This document shows, one piece after another, positions 5,994 to 14,870 of a stretch of DNA of 64,000 nucleotides (position 1 is the stretch's first letter; every line of letters begins with the position of its first letter). Source of the DNA: Betaproteobacteria bacterium. Lineage in GTDB: Bacteria; Pseudomonadota; Gammaproteobacteria; Burkholderiales; Burkholderiaceae_C. Under the pieces are notes generated by a model, which made no database searches, was not told where the DNA came from, and saw only the letters and a list, made by a program, of their open reading frames with translations. The stretch spans positions 62,001 to 126,000 of the forward strand of contig CANGHH010000010.1 of NCBI GenBank assembly GCA_947453725.1. The letters run 5' to 3'. The translations under genes were made by a program, and so were the position numbers.

Positions 5994-8746
5994 CCGAAGA
6001 CGGCGTGCCAGAGCGCCAGCACGGCGTCGCGCTGCACGGCCAGGCTGGCGGGGTCGAACTGCGTGACGCGTTCGTCCAGCCGGGCCTGGTGCTGGGCGCG
6101 GCGCAGTTCGCGGTAGGCATCGGCTGCGGCTGCGCCGACCCCGGGTGGCAGCAGGCCGGCGTCTTCGGCGCGCCGCAGCAGCGCGATGTTGCCGGCGTTG
6201 TCGAGCAGCGCCAGGTGCGCCGCAGACTGCGACAGCACCAGGAACTGGACTGCGAATTCGACGTCCATCATGCCGCCCGGGCTGTGCTTGACGTCGAAGC
6301 GGTCGGCCGGCACCGGCCGCGCGGCACGCACCTTTTCGCGCATCACGCGGATCTCGTCGCGCAGCGCGGCGGCGTCGCGCGGCGCGGTCAGCACGGCGCG
6401 CCGGATGGCCTTGAAACGCGCCGCCACGGCCGGCGTGCCGGCGGCGACGCGGGCGCGGGTCAGCGCCTGGTGTTCCCAGGTCCAGGCGGTGTTGCTGCCG
6501 CGGCCGACCTGGTAGCGCTCGAAGGCGTCCACCGAGGTCACCAGCAGGCCCGAATTGCCATTCGGCCGCAGCGCGGTGTCGATGTCGAAGAGTTCCCCGG
6601 CTGCCGTGCGCAGGGTCAGCCAGGTGATCAGCTTGCGCACGAAGGCGGCGTAGACGGTCTGTGCGGCCTGCTTGTCGGCCTCGCTGATCTCGTCCGAGTC
6701 GTCGTAAAGGAAGACCACGTCGAGGTCGCTGCCGTAGCCCAGTTCCAGTCCGCCCAGCTTGCCGTAGGCGATGACGGCGATGCCGGGCTTGTCGCGGTGG
6801 CGCTGCTTCAGGTGCACCCAGGCCCAGCGCAGGGTGACGTCGAGGATGGTGTCGGCCAGCGCCGACAGGTCATCGGCCACCTGTTCGACGCCGATGCGGC
6901 CCTCGACGTCGCGCACCAGGATGCGGAAGACCTCGGCGTGGTGGGCGCGGCGCAGCGTGTCGAGCAGCTGGTCTTCGTCGGCTTCGCCGGCGCGAGTCCA
7001 GCCGCTGTGGCGTTCTTCCAGCTCGGCCTGCAGTGCCGCCGCGTCGAAGCGGTCCTGCAGCATGCGCTCGTCGGCCAGTTCGTCGATCACGCCGGGGTGG
7101 CGCATCAGGTACTGCATCGGCCAACGCGCCAGCCCGAGCAGGCGCAGCAGGCGCTGGTGGACTTCGGGGCGTTCGACCAGCAGCGCCAGGTAGCTTTCGC
7201 GGCGCAGCAGCGGGTCGACCCAGTCGATGAAGCGCAGCGCGGCGTCCATCGTGCAGGCGCCGTCGTGCAGGGCCGTGGCGGTGCGCTGCATCAGCCGCCC
7301 CAGCCGCATGCGGCTGTCGTCGCGCAGGCTTTGCACGCGGGGCTGCCGCACCCACGGCCGCAGGCGCGCCGCCAGTTCGGGCGGCAGGCGTTCGAGCAGG
7401 GTTTCGCTGTCCACTGGCAAGGGGCCGGGCATGCAGCTCTTGCAGGCGCGGCCGTCGCTGGTGGCGCCCTGGCCGTCGCGCAGCAGCGCGTCGAACTCGG
7501 CGACGACCGCTTCGCGCACTTCCAGCAAGGCGTCGAGCATCGCGCAGGAGCCCGGCTTGTCGGGCTTCAGGCAGGGGTAGCCCATGCTGCGGGCGATCCA
7601 CACCAGGTCCTCGTCGTTGCCCGGCAGCAGGTGGGTCTGCTGGTCGTCGAGGAACTGGATGCGGTGTTCGACGCGGCGCAGGAAGATGTAGCCGACGGCC
7701 AGCTTGTCGGCCGTTTCGGGCTTCATCAGCCCGCGTTCGACCAGGCGCTGCAGGCCGCGCAGGGTGCTGCGCGTGCGGATCTCGGGGAACTGCCCGCCGC
7801 GCACCACCAGCATCAGTTGGACGGTGAATTCGATTTCGCGGATGCCGCCGCGCGACAGCTTGACGTCGTTGGCGCGTTCAGGCCGACCGGCGGCGCGGCG
7901 CTGCGCTTCGTCGCGGATCTTGCGGTGCAGCTGGCGCAGGCTTTCGAAGATGCCGTAGTCCAGGTAGCGGCGGTAGACGAAAGGGGTGACCAGGGCGCGC
8001 AGCGCCAGCGCCCGCCCGCTGCTGACGGCGGCGCGCGGCGCCACCACCCGGCTCTTCAGCCAGGCGAAGCGCTCCCACTCGCGGCCCTGGACCTGGAAAT
8101 ACTCTTCCAGCATCGCCAAGCTGACCACCGGCGGGCCCGAGTTGCCGTTCGGCCGCAGCGCCAGGTCGACGCGGAAAACCAGGCCGTCGTCGGTGGTCTC
8201 GCCGATCAGCGCGTACAGCCGCTTGGCCACGAAGCTGAAGTACTCGTGGGCCGAAACCGGCCGCGCGCCGGCCGTCGTCCCGTCGTCTTCGTAGACGTAG
8301 ACCAGGTCGATGTCCGACGACACGTTCAGCTCGCGCGCCCCCAGCTTGCCCATGCCGACGACCCAGAAATCCACCCGCTGGCCCTGATCGTTCAGCGGTT
8401 CGCCGTGGCGCACATCGGCCTCGGTCTGGGCCTGGGCCAGCGCCAGCTCCAGCGTGGCCTCGGCCAGCGCGGTCATGGCCTGGGTGATGGTGTCCAGCGG
8501 GACCCGGACTTCGATGTCCAGCACCGCCAGCCTTTCGACGACCAGCTGTCGCGCCACGCGCAGGGCGCAGGGCAGGTCGCGGCCGCCGTCCTGCAGGCGC
8601 TGCACGAGGGCCGTGACGGCCCCGGCGTCGGGCGCGCCCGGCGACAGCAGCCCCAGTTCAGCGGCGTAGCGGCGGCGGATGCGCTGCACGAAGCGGCTGT
8701 GCGAGGCCAGCGCGGCGGGCGTGGGCAGCGCTTCGGCATTCGGCAT
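5990..8746 (-). CDS. glnE: Bifunctional glutamine synthetase adenylyltransferase/deadenylase
   Basis: 918 residues (E. coli GlnE 946). The ATG at 8746 has GAGG eight bases upstream; the frame stays open further upstream but there overlaps the divergent amidase. Two nucleotidyltransferase domains are visible: the N-terminal one with GKLGARELNVSSDIDLVYVY, and the C-terminal one with GKLGGLELGYGSDLDVVFLY. Each carries the metal-binding D-x-D. The two domains remove and add AMP on glutamine synthetase in response to PII, tuning ammonia assimilation. First gene of an operon with rhombosortase and GST, an unusual set of partners. Confidence 0.97.
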   Translation of the reverse strand: MPNAEALPTPAALASHSRFVQRIRRRYAAELGLLSPGAPDAGAVTALVQRLQDGGRDLPCALRVARQLVVERLAVLDIEVRVPLDTITQAMTALAEATLELALAQAQTEADVRHGEPLNDQGQRVDFWVVGMGKLGARELNVSSDIDLVYVYEDDGTTAGARPVSAHEYFSFVAKRLYALIGETTDDGLVFRVDLALRPNGNSGPPVVSLAMLEEYFQVQGREWERFAWLKSRVVAPRAAVSSGRALALRALVTPFVYRRYLDYGIFESLRQLHRKIRDEAQRRAAGRPERANDVKLSRGGIREIEFTVQLMLVVRGGQFPEIRTRSTLRGLQRLVERGLMKPETADKLAVGYIFLRRVEHRIQFLDDQQTHLLPGNDEDLVWIARSMGYPCLKPDKPGSCAMLDALLEVREAVVAEFDALLRDGQGATSDGRACKSCMPGPLPVDSETLLERLPPELAARLRPWVRQPRVQSLRDDSRMRLGRLMQRTATALHDGACTMDAALRFIDWVDPLLRRESYLALLVERPEVHQRLLRLLGLARWPMQYLMRHPGVIDELADERMLQDRFDAAALQAELEERHSGWTRAGEADEDQLLDTLRRAHHAEVFRILVRDVEGRIGVEQVADDLSALADTILDVTLRWAWVHLKQRHRDKPGIAVIAYGKLGGLELGYGSDLDVVFLYDDSDEISEADKQAAQTVYAAFVRKLITWLTLRTAAGELFDIDTALRPNGNSGLLVTSVDAFERYQVGRGSNTAWTWEHQALTRARVAAGTPAVAARFKAIRRAVLTAPRDAAALRDEIRVMREKVRAARPVPADRFDVKHSPGGMMDVEFAVQFLVLSQSAAHLALLDNAGNIALLRRAEDAGLLPPGVGAAAADAYRELRRAQHQARLDERVTQFDPASLAVQRDAVLALWHAVFG

Positions 8747-8899
8747 CAGGTCAGCCTCGGTGTCATCGTGGGTGCAGACGCTGGCGCGGCTGCGGTCGGT
8801 TGCTCTCGCCTTGAGACTAGCCGGCTGTTCATGTCCGGCGCGGCTGGGGGGTTTTTCCTGGCTGCGGCGGGCCTGGGCTCGCCACCGCACAATGTGACC

Positions 8900-9712
8900 A
8901 TGAAGATCGCCGCCGTCCAGATGGTTTCTACCCCCGAATGGTCGTCCAACCGCGACGCGGCGGCCCGGCTGGTCGCCGAGGCCGCTGCCGCGGGCGCCGG
9001 TCTGGTGCAATTGCCCGAGTATTTCTGCACCATGGGCCGGCGCGACACGGACAAGCTGGCGCTGGCCGAAGCCGCCGGTGACGGCCCGATCCAGCGCTTC
9101 CTGGCCGACACCGCGCGCGAGCACGCCATCTGGCTGGTCGGCGGCACGCTGCCGGTGCAGACCGGCGCGGGCGGCCCGGGCCAGGGCCCGGTGCTGAACC
9201 GCTGCTGTGTCTATGGCCCCGACGGCGCCGAGGCCGCCCACTACGACAAGGTTCACCTCTTCGCCTTCGACAACGGCCGCGAAAGCTACGACGAGGGCCG
9301 CACGCTGTGCGCCGGTAGCCAGCCGGTGGCGCTGCAGGCCGGGCCGCTTCGGGTGGGCTTGTCGATCTGCTACGACCTGCGCTTCCCCGAGCTCTACCGC
9401 GCGCTGATGACGCCGCCCTGCGACGTGATCTGCGTGCCGGCCGCCTTCACCTACACGACGGGCCAGGCGCATTGGGAACTGCTGCTGCGCGCCCGCGCGG
9501 TGGAAAACCAGTGCTACGTGCTGGCCGCCGCGCAAGGCGGCATCCACCCCAATGGACGCCGCACCTGGGGTCACAGCATGGTGATCGACCCCTGGGGCGT
9601 GGTGGTCGACGAGCTCGCCGAAGGCGAGGGTTTCGTCATTGCCGAAGTCGACCCCGTGCGGCTGGCACAGGTCCGCATGCAGCTGCCGGCGCTGGCGCAC
9701 CGGCGGTTGTAG
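8900..9712 (+). CDS. Carbon-nitrogen hydrolase (Nit1/omega-amidase-like)
   Basis: 270 residues of the nitrilase superfamily with an intact catalytic triad: E40 in QLPEYF, K117 in HYDKVHLF and C157 in SICYDLRFPELYR. The pattern and length match the Nit branch, which includes deaminated-glutathione amidase. It would hydrolyse a small amide to acid and ammonia in the cytoplasm. The start at 8900 begins exactly at the conserved MKIAAVQM. It diverges from glnE across about 150 bp. Confidence 0.9.
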   Translation: MKIAAVQMVSTPEWSSNRDAAARLVAEAAAAGAGLVQLPEYFCTMGRRDTDKLALAEAAGDGPIQRFLADTAREHAIWLVGGTLPVQTGAGGPGQGPVLNRCCVYGPDGAEAAHYDKVHLFAFDNGRESYDEGRTLCAGSQPVALQAGPLRVGLSICYDLRFPELYRALMTPPCDVICVPAAFTYTTGQAHWELLLRARAVENQCYVLAAAQGGIHPNGRRTWGHSMVIDPWGVVVDELAEGEGFVIAEVDPVRLAQVRMQLPALAHRRL

Positions 9713-9909
9713 GCGGCTGTGCCACCGAGCGCGATGCCGGCACCGACCACATGGCCGTGGGCCGCGCGGTTTCGCTCGCCCAGCCGGTGGCGGGTGACCT
9801 GATGGCCGAGGCTGTGCCTGCGGGCGCAATCCAGGCAAACCGGGTCCCCACCGATCGCAGATGCACCTGCTGAGCGCTATGGTTCGGCCACCTTTCCAAC
9901 GGACCGACC

Positions 9910-10896
9910 ATGCGCCTTGCAGTTTCCCTGTTCTGCCTCCTGCCCTTCTTTGCGGCGCTCGGCGCGGCCCCTGCTGCGCTGGCCCAGACCCCAGCCGGCG
10001 CGAGCGACTGGCCCAGCAAGCCGGTTCGCCTCATCGTCCCCTTCGCAGCCGGCGGCGGCACCGACCTGACGGCCCGCATCACCGCGCAAAAGCTCAGCGC
10101 CAAGTACGGCCAGCCTTTCATCGTCGAGAACAAGCCCGGGGCTGGCGGCAGCGTGGGCACCGACATCGTCGCCAAGTCCAAGCCCGATGGCTACACCTTG
10201 GTGGTCGTCAGCGGCAGCCACACCATCAACCCGAACCTCTACAAGAGCCTGCCCTACAACACGCTGAAGGACTTCGTGCCGGTTTCCAACCTCGTCAGCG
10301 GACCGGCCCTGATGGTGGTCCATCCGAGCGTGCCGGCCACCAACGTGCGCGAGTTCATCGCACTGGCCAAGGTCAAGCCCGGCGCCTTCGCCTCTTCCGG
10401 CAACGGCTCGCCGCCGCACCTGGGTGGCGAGCTCTTCAACGCACTGGCCGGCGTGCAGATGGTCCACGTGCCCTACAAGGGGAACGGCCCGGCCTACGCC
10501 GACCTCGTCGGTGGCCAGGTGGAGGTGATGTTCCCCAACATCGCCACCGCGATGCCGCTCGTCAAGGCGGGCAAGCTGAAGGTGCTCGCCGTCACCAGCA
10601 AGGAGCGGACGCGCATCGCGCCCGAGATTCCGACCATCGCCGAATCGGGCCTGCCGGAGTACGAGCTCAACTCGTGGTTCGGGCTGCTCGCGCCGGCCGG
10701 CACGCCAGTCGCCATCGTCAACCGGCTGCAGCAGGACATCGCGAAGTTCTACCAGGAGCCGCAGCTGCGCCAGTCGCTGATGGAACAGGGCGTCGATCCG
10801 CTGGCCAGCACGCCGGAGGCCTTCAGCGCGCAGATCCAGGCCGAGACGGCCTACTGGGCGCGCATGTTCAAACGCCTGAAGGTCACCGTGGACTGA
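9910..10896 (+). CDS. Bug-family tripartite tricarboxylate transporter binding protein
   Basis: 328 residues. An N-terminal signal peptide probably ends at PAALAQ (about residue 26). The family signature SKPVRLIVPFAAGGGTDLTAR follows, then VENKPGAGGSVGTD, and HVPYKGNGPAYADLVGGQVE. Bug proteins are periplasmic receptors that bind small carboxylates and similar ligands. No TctA/TctB membrane genes are in the window, so it is an orphan receptor, which is common in Burkholderiales. It opens a block of carboxylate-metabolism genes; ligand unknown. Confidence 0.92.
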   Translation: MRLAVSLFCLLPFFAALGAAPAALAQTPAGASDWPSKPVRLIVPFAAGGGTDLTARITAQKLSAKYGQPFIVENKPGAGGSVGTDIVAKSKPDGYTLVVVSGSHTINPNLYKSLPYNTLKDFVPVSNLVSGPALMVVHPSVPATNVREFIALAKVKPGAFASSGNGSPPHLGGELFNALAGVQMVHVPYKGNGPAYADLVGGQVEVMFPNIATAMPLVKAGKLKVLAVTSKERTRIAPEIPTIAESGLPEYELNSWFGLLAPAGTPVAIVNRLQQDIAKFYQEPQLRQSLMEQGVDPLASTPEAFSAQIQAETAYWARMFKRLKVTVD

Positions 10897-10926
10897 TCAT
10901 GCGCGGCGGCCGCAGGGCCTGCGCGT

Positions 10927-11760
10927 TCAGCGCCAGCCCAGGAAGTTGCGCAGGCCCTGGCCCATCACCAGCGCCAGGTCCTCGCCCTTGAGCCAGTCGG
11001 CGTGTTCGGTGAACATCGTGACGCCGTCGGTGTAGCGCCCCGGCAGGCGCGACAGGTCGGATCCCCAGAACATGCGGTGCGGGCCGAAGGCGTCGAAGGC
11101 ACGGTGGGCGGCGGCCAGCATGCCGCGGTGCGGCCAGGGCTCGGCCGTGTAGCAAGGCAGCGCACTGCACTTGACCGCGACGTTCGGCCGTTGCGCCAGC
11201 GCGAGCACCGCCTCGAAGCCCTGCAGCGCCGCGTCGTCCTGGGTGCCGGGCAGCAGCCCCAGATGGTCCATCACGAGCTTGAGCCCCGGGTGGCGCTCGG
11301 CCACGCGGTCGATCAGGGGCATCATCGGAAACGGGCAGGTCATCATGATCGGCACGCCGGCCTTCTCGGCCAGCGGCCACAGCCAGTCGACTTTGCCTTC
11401 GGTGAGCAGCGGCTGGAACGCCGGGCGGTGAAAGGTGAAGCGCAGGCCCAGGTTGCCGGGCGTGGCCAGCCATGTCGGAATGAGGTCCCGGGATTCGGGG
11501 GCCTCGGGGTCGAGCCGACCCATGACCGCGAAACGCTCCGGATACCGCTGCGCCGCCGCCTGGCACAGGTCGTTGCGCTCACCCTCCCACGAGGGCGGCA
11601 CCAGCACGGCGCGGTCGACGCCGGCGGCCTGCATCTCGGCGAGCAAGGACTCGGCCGTGATCGGGATCGGGCGATGCGGCGCATGGCGCGCCGCCCACGG
11701 CCGCTCGGGTGTGTCGGGTGCCCAGATGTGCACTTGCGCGTCGACGACTTCGAAGGTCAT
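10927..11760 (-). CDS. Amidohydrolase (TIM-barrel metal-dependent hydrolase, amidohydrolase_2)
   Basis: 277 residues. The N-terminus reads VVDAQVHIW, where most relatives have D-x-H-x-H; the first metal-ligand histidine is replaced by Q, as in several lactonase-like members. Later motifs are KLVMDHLGLLPG and the C-terminal HRMFWGSDLSRLPG, whose D is the usual metal/base residue. Members hydrolyse lactones such as 2-pyrone-4,6-dicarboxylate or sugar lactones, or decarboxylate aromatic acids. The start at 11760 is the only one preserving the barrel's first strand. It is divergent from the oxaloacetate-decarboxylase-like gene, and their products may act in one pathway. Confidence 0.85.
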   Translation of the reverse strand: MTFEVVDAQVHIWAPDTPERPWAARHAPHRPIPITAESLLAEMQAAGVDRAVLVPPSWEGERNDLCQAAAQRYPERFAVMGRLDPEAPESRDLIPTWLATPGNLGLRFTFHRPAFQPLLTEGKVDWLWPLAEKAGVPIMMTCPFPMMPLIDRVAERHPGLKLVMDHLGLLPGTQDDAALQGFEAVLALAQRPNVAVKCSALPCYTAEPWPHRGMLAAAHRAFDAFGPHRMFWGSDLSRLPGRYTDGVTMFTEHADWLKGEDLALVMGQGLRNFLGWR

Positions 11761-11898
11761 GGTGGGCGTTCTTTCCAGGCAGGATTCGGCGGGGGTGTGA
11801 CGATAGCCGCAAGCGCCGCCACCGCACTACAGTGCAGCGCTCGGGTGGCGAGGCCTTCGGTCGAAGCTGCTCCTTCAACGAACCTGCAAGGACCCTCC

Positions 11899-12762
11899 AT
11901 GAAGGCTTCCGCGCCGCGCGCCCAACTCCGTGCCTGGCTATCCGGCAGCCGGTGCGTGTTCCCGGCCTCGGTCTGGGATCCCCTGTCGGCGCGCATGGCC
12001 CAGGACATCGGTTATGAACTGGCCATGCTGGCCGGCTCGGTGGCGTCGTTCACCGTGCTGGGCGCGCCCGACAAGGTCGTGCTGACGCTCACCGAACTGG
12101 CCGAACAGGCACGGCGGATTTGCCGCGCGAGCAGCATCCCCTTGATCGTCGATGCCGATCACGGCTTCGGCAACGCGCTGAACGTGCGCAGAACGGTCGA
12201 GGAACTGGAGACGGCGGGGGTGTCGGGCCTGACGATCGAGGACACCGAACTGCCCCAGGGCTTCGGCAGGCCGCCCAAGGCCCTGATCGCGGTGGACGAG
12301 GTCATCGGCAAATTCGAGGCGGCGCTCGACGCGCGCCAGGATCCGGCGCTGTGCATCCTGGCCCGCACGACGGCCTTCCAGGCGCTGCCCACCGACGAAG
12401 CGCTGGCGCGCATCGAGCGCTATGGGCGTCCGGCGGTGGATGGGCTGTTTCTGGTCGGTATCCAGTCCTGGGCGCAACTCGAGGCCGTCCATCGCCTGAC
12501 GGACCTGCCCCTGCTGCTGGGCAGCACGCCCGAGAACATGAAGGACATGCAAAGGCTGTCGCAGCTGTCGGTGCGGGTGGCCTTGCAGGGTCACGGCAGT
12601 TTCATCGCAGCGGTCAGAGCCACTTACGAGAACCTGCTCGGCATGCGCTTGCGTGTCGATCCGGCTGCAGCTTCCAAGGCCATCCCCGCCGACCTCATCG
12701 CCGCCGTGACGCGCGAGGCCGACTATGCTCAGTGGGTTGAGCGCTACCTCCAGCGCCCGTGA
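11899..12762 (+). CDS. Isocitrate lyase/PEP mutase superfamily, oxaloacetate decarboxylase-like
   Basis: 287 residues from an ATG preceded by AAGGA. Recognisable segments are SVWDPLSARMAQDIGYE, AGSVASFTVLGAPD, IVDADHGFGNALNVRRTVEE, GLTIEDTELP and LQGHGSFIAA. They follow closely the Pseudomonas aeruginosa PA4872 type, a member of the PEP-mutase/isocitrate-lyase superfamily shown to decarboxylate oxaloacetate; the H in the GH pair that replaces the usual Q is present. It would act on a 2-oxo or 2-hydroxy diacid in the cytoplasm. It sits directly upstream of a second Bug receptor and is probably co-transcribed with it. Confidence 0.85.
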   Translation: MKASAPRAQLRAWLSGSRCVFPASVWDPLSARMAQDIGYELAMLAGSVASFTVLGAPDKVVLTLTELAEQARRICRASSIPLIVDADHGFGNALNVRRTVEELETAGVSGLTIEDTELPQGFGRPPKALIAVDEVIGKFEAALDARQDPALCILARTTAFQALPTDEALARIERYGRPAVDGLFLVGIQSWAQLEAVHRLTDLPLLLGSTPENMKDMQRLSQLSVRVALQGHGSFIAAVRATYENLLGMRLRVDPAAASKAIPADLIAAVTREADYAQWVERYLQRP

Positions 12763-12782
12763 TCCAACACTGCCGCCCGCCC

Positions 12783-13766
12783 ATGTCGCATCCCGGATTC
12801 CGTTCCTTTTTCGCTGGCGTTTTTGTGCTCGGCATCGCGACCTGGATCCCATGCGCCATGGCCGAGGGCTGGGCCAAGGGCACGATCACGATCGTGGTGC
12901 CGTTCCAGGCCGGGGGCTCGACCGACATCCTGGCGCGCGCCTTGAGCCAGAAGCTGAGCGCGCGTCTGCATCAGCCCGTGGTGGTGGAGAACAAGACGGG
13001 CGCCAACGGAACGATAGGCGGCGCTTATGTGGCCAAGGCCGCGCCCGACGGACTGACCTTGATGATCGCCCAGTCGGGGTTCGCATCGAATCCGAGCCTG
13101 TTCAAGAACCTGTCGTACGACCAGACGACCGATCTGGTCCCGGTGTCGCTGATGGCCTCAGGCCCGCTCGTGCTCACCGTCAACGCGGCCTTTCCGGCCA
13201 GGTCGGTGAGAGACCTGATCGCCTTGGCCCAGGCCAAGCCCGGCGAGATCAACTTCGGTTCGGCGGGCATCGGTTCACTGCCGCACCTGGCGCCTGTGCT
13301 GTTCGACATCATGGCGGGGACCAAGATGACGCACATCCCGTACAAGGGATCGAACGCGGCACTCAGCGACGTGATCAGTGGCCAAGTGCCGGTGTACTAC
13401 ATGAACCTGGTGCTGAGCCAACCCTACATCAAGAGCGGCAAGCTGCGGGCCCTGGCCGTCACCAGCCCGCAGCGCTCGAGCATCGCGCCCGATGTGCCGA
13501 CCCTGGCCGAGTCGGGCTTGACGGGCTACGACTTGACGACTTGGTACGGCCTGTTCGGCCCGGGCAAGATGCCCAAGCCGCTGGTGCTGGCCATCCAGCA
13601 GGAGTTCGCGCAGGTGTTGCGGCAGCCCGAGGTCATGGAAAAGTTCGCCATCGATGGCGTCAGCATCGTGGCCAGCACGCCCGAGGCCTTTCAGGAATTC
13701 TTGGGGCGCGAAGTGCAGAAGTTTTCGAAGATCATCCAGACCGCTGGCATCCGCGCGACGGACTGA
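12783..13766 (+). CDS. Bug-family tripartite tricarboxylate transporter binding protein
   Basis: 327 residues from the ATG at 12783, which gives a clean signal peptide ending at PCAMA. A GTG at 12759 that overlaps the previous stop (GTGA) is an alternative coupled start adding eight residues. Family motifs are ITIVVPFQAGGSTDILAR, VVENKTGANGTIGGAYV and HIPYKGSNAALSDVISGQ. It is a periplasmic receptor, probably for the acid handled by the neighbouring lyase. It is clearly diverged from the Bug protein at 9910-10896. Codon choice is a little looser than nearby housekeeping genes (for example an ATA isoleucine), which hints at later acquisition. Confidence 0.9.
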   Translation: MSHPGFRSFFAGVFVLGIATWIPCAMAEGWAKGTITIVVPFQAGGSTDILARALSQKLSARLHQPVVVENKTGANGTIGGAYVAKAAPDGLTLMIAQSGFASNPSLFKNLSYDQTTDLVPVSLMASGPLVLTVNAAFPARSVRDLIALAQAKPGEINFGSAGIGSLPHLAPVLFDIMAGTKMTHIPYKGSNAALSDVISGQVPVYYMNLVLSQPYIKSGKLRALAVTSPQRSSIAPDVPTLAESGLTGYDLTTWYGLFGPGKMPKPLVLAIQQEFAQVLRQPEVMEKFAIDGVSIVASTPEAFQEFLGREVQKFSKIIQTAGIRATD

Positions 13767-13792
13767 GCCCGCATCGGTCCCTCACCCCTCCA

Positions 13793-14656
13793 TCACGCCG
13801 CTTCAAGCCTGCGCTTGAAACCCAGCACCTGATCGAGGGTGTTGTCACCGGTCTGCTCGGGCGGAAACACGTTCCACAGTTCAGCGCCGGGGATCAGTTC
13901 CTTCAGGGCCCAGGCCGACGAACGGGTGTGGCGGCTGTCGGCGCCCGACATGATCAGCGACGGGATGCGGATGGCCATCAGTTCTTCGCCGCTGGCGCCC
14001 GAGGGCATCGTGTCGTTGAAGATGGTGTCGCGGCTCTGTTCGCAAATGGCGATGTACTGCGCCACGTCGACCTTCAGCAACTGCTCGGCGAAGTCGGGGT
14101 TCACCGCGGCCGGTGAACCCCAGGGGCCGATCTCCGGGTCGATCCAGAAGTTCTCGCCTTGCGGCGCCCGTGCGATGACCGCGGCCATGCCGTTGGCCCT
14201 GACGAAATCGATGTGCCGTTGGAAGAAGGTGCGGCCCTTCTTCTGCCACAGGAAGCCGCCGACCGGCCAATGCAGCAGCAGGCCCTTGCAGGCTTGCGGA
14301 TGGCGCACGGCAAAGGCGCAGGCCAGGGAGGCCCCCATGCAGCAGCCCAGGATGTAGGCCTGCTCAAAGCCCGCGAGCTCGAGCAGGGCCTTCGCTTCCT
14401 GCACGTACAGGTCCCACGACAGCGGCTCGATGCGCCCGCCGGACAGTCCCGACTCGCGCCGGTCGTAGGCGATGGTGGTGAAGTGCTGGGACAGCGCGGC
14501 GATGCCGTCCATCTCCTTCCACGCCTCCTTGCCGCCGGCCGCCGTCCAGCGCGACATCACCGAGCGCCAGCCGCCCGGCGCGAACATCAGCAGTGCGGGG
14601 CCCGATCCCTGGATGTCGTAGTGAATCCGGATGCCGTTGATTGTTGTGTAAGCCAT
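13793..14656 (-). CDS. Alpha/beta hydrolase with cysteine nucleophile motif
   Basis: 287 residues. The fold is shown by the oxyanion region LLMFAPGGWRS, the strand-turn TIAYDRRESGLSGG and the nucleophile elbow ILGCCMGASLA. The elbow has cysteine (C106) where serine is usual, giving G-C-C-M-G. The acid residue is probably the D of MSGADSRHT. No histidine is found near the C-terminus where the catalytic one normally lies; that stretch is WNVFPPEQTGDNTLDQ. Either the triad is rearranged or the protein is not a classical esterase. It ends a catabolic gene block and converges with the Bug gene 26 bp away. Substrate unknown. Confidence 0.82.
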   Translation of the reverse strand: MAYTTINGIRIHYDIQGSGPALLMFAPGGWRSVMSRWTAAGGKEAWKEMDGIAALSQHFTTIAYDRRESGLSGGRIEPLSWDLYVQEAKALLELAGFEQAYILGCCMGASLACAFAVRHPQACKGLLLHWPVGGFLWQKKGRTFFQRHIDFVRANGMAAVIARAPQGENFWIDPEIGPWGSPAAVNPDFAEQLLKVDVAQYIAICEQSRDTIFNDTMPSGASGEELMAIRIPSLIMSGADSRHTRSSAWALKELIPGAELWNVFPPEQTGDNTLDQVLGFKRRLEAA

Positions 14657-14786
14657 GCAGGGAACTCCTCAGGGGACGCGCAGGCTATCAGCTTTGCCTG
14701 CCTGCGCTTGAGCCGCCGCCGCGCTGCACGACTTGGCATTTGTCCGCGCCGTGCGGTGCCGTCCAGAACCCCGAGAGAACCAAGCC

Positions 14787-14834
14787 ATGAAGTTCGGACC
14801 TGTCGCCGCGTTCGCCGCTGCCCGGAGCCGCTGA
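14787..14834 (+). pseudogene. Possible 5' remnant of a molybdopterin-binding-type gene
   Basis: A 15-codon reading frame starts MKFGPVAAFAAARSR and stops. MKFGPV followed by an alanine-rich stretch resembles the start of molybdopterin-binding (MoeA-like) proteins, whose next residues would normally lead to a LAHS motif. The rest of that gene is absent: after about 36 bp the convergent ubiH end begins. It may be the scar of a deletion at the edge of the carboxylate block, or chance. Confidence 0.25.
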
Positions 14835-14870
14835 CTCGCTTTCGGTAGCAGGCCCTGTGACCGCCGTGCC

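Noticed and set aside
6005..9712. Very long plus-strand open frame antisense to glnE
   Set aside because: GC-rich third positions make antisense frames open; its translation has no domain in the glnE part. Only the final 813 bp, the nitrilase-family gene, is real.
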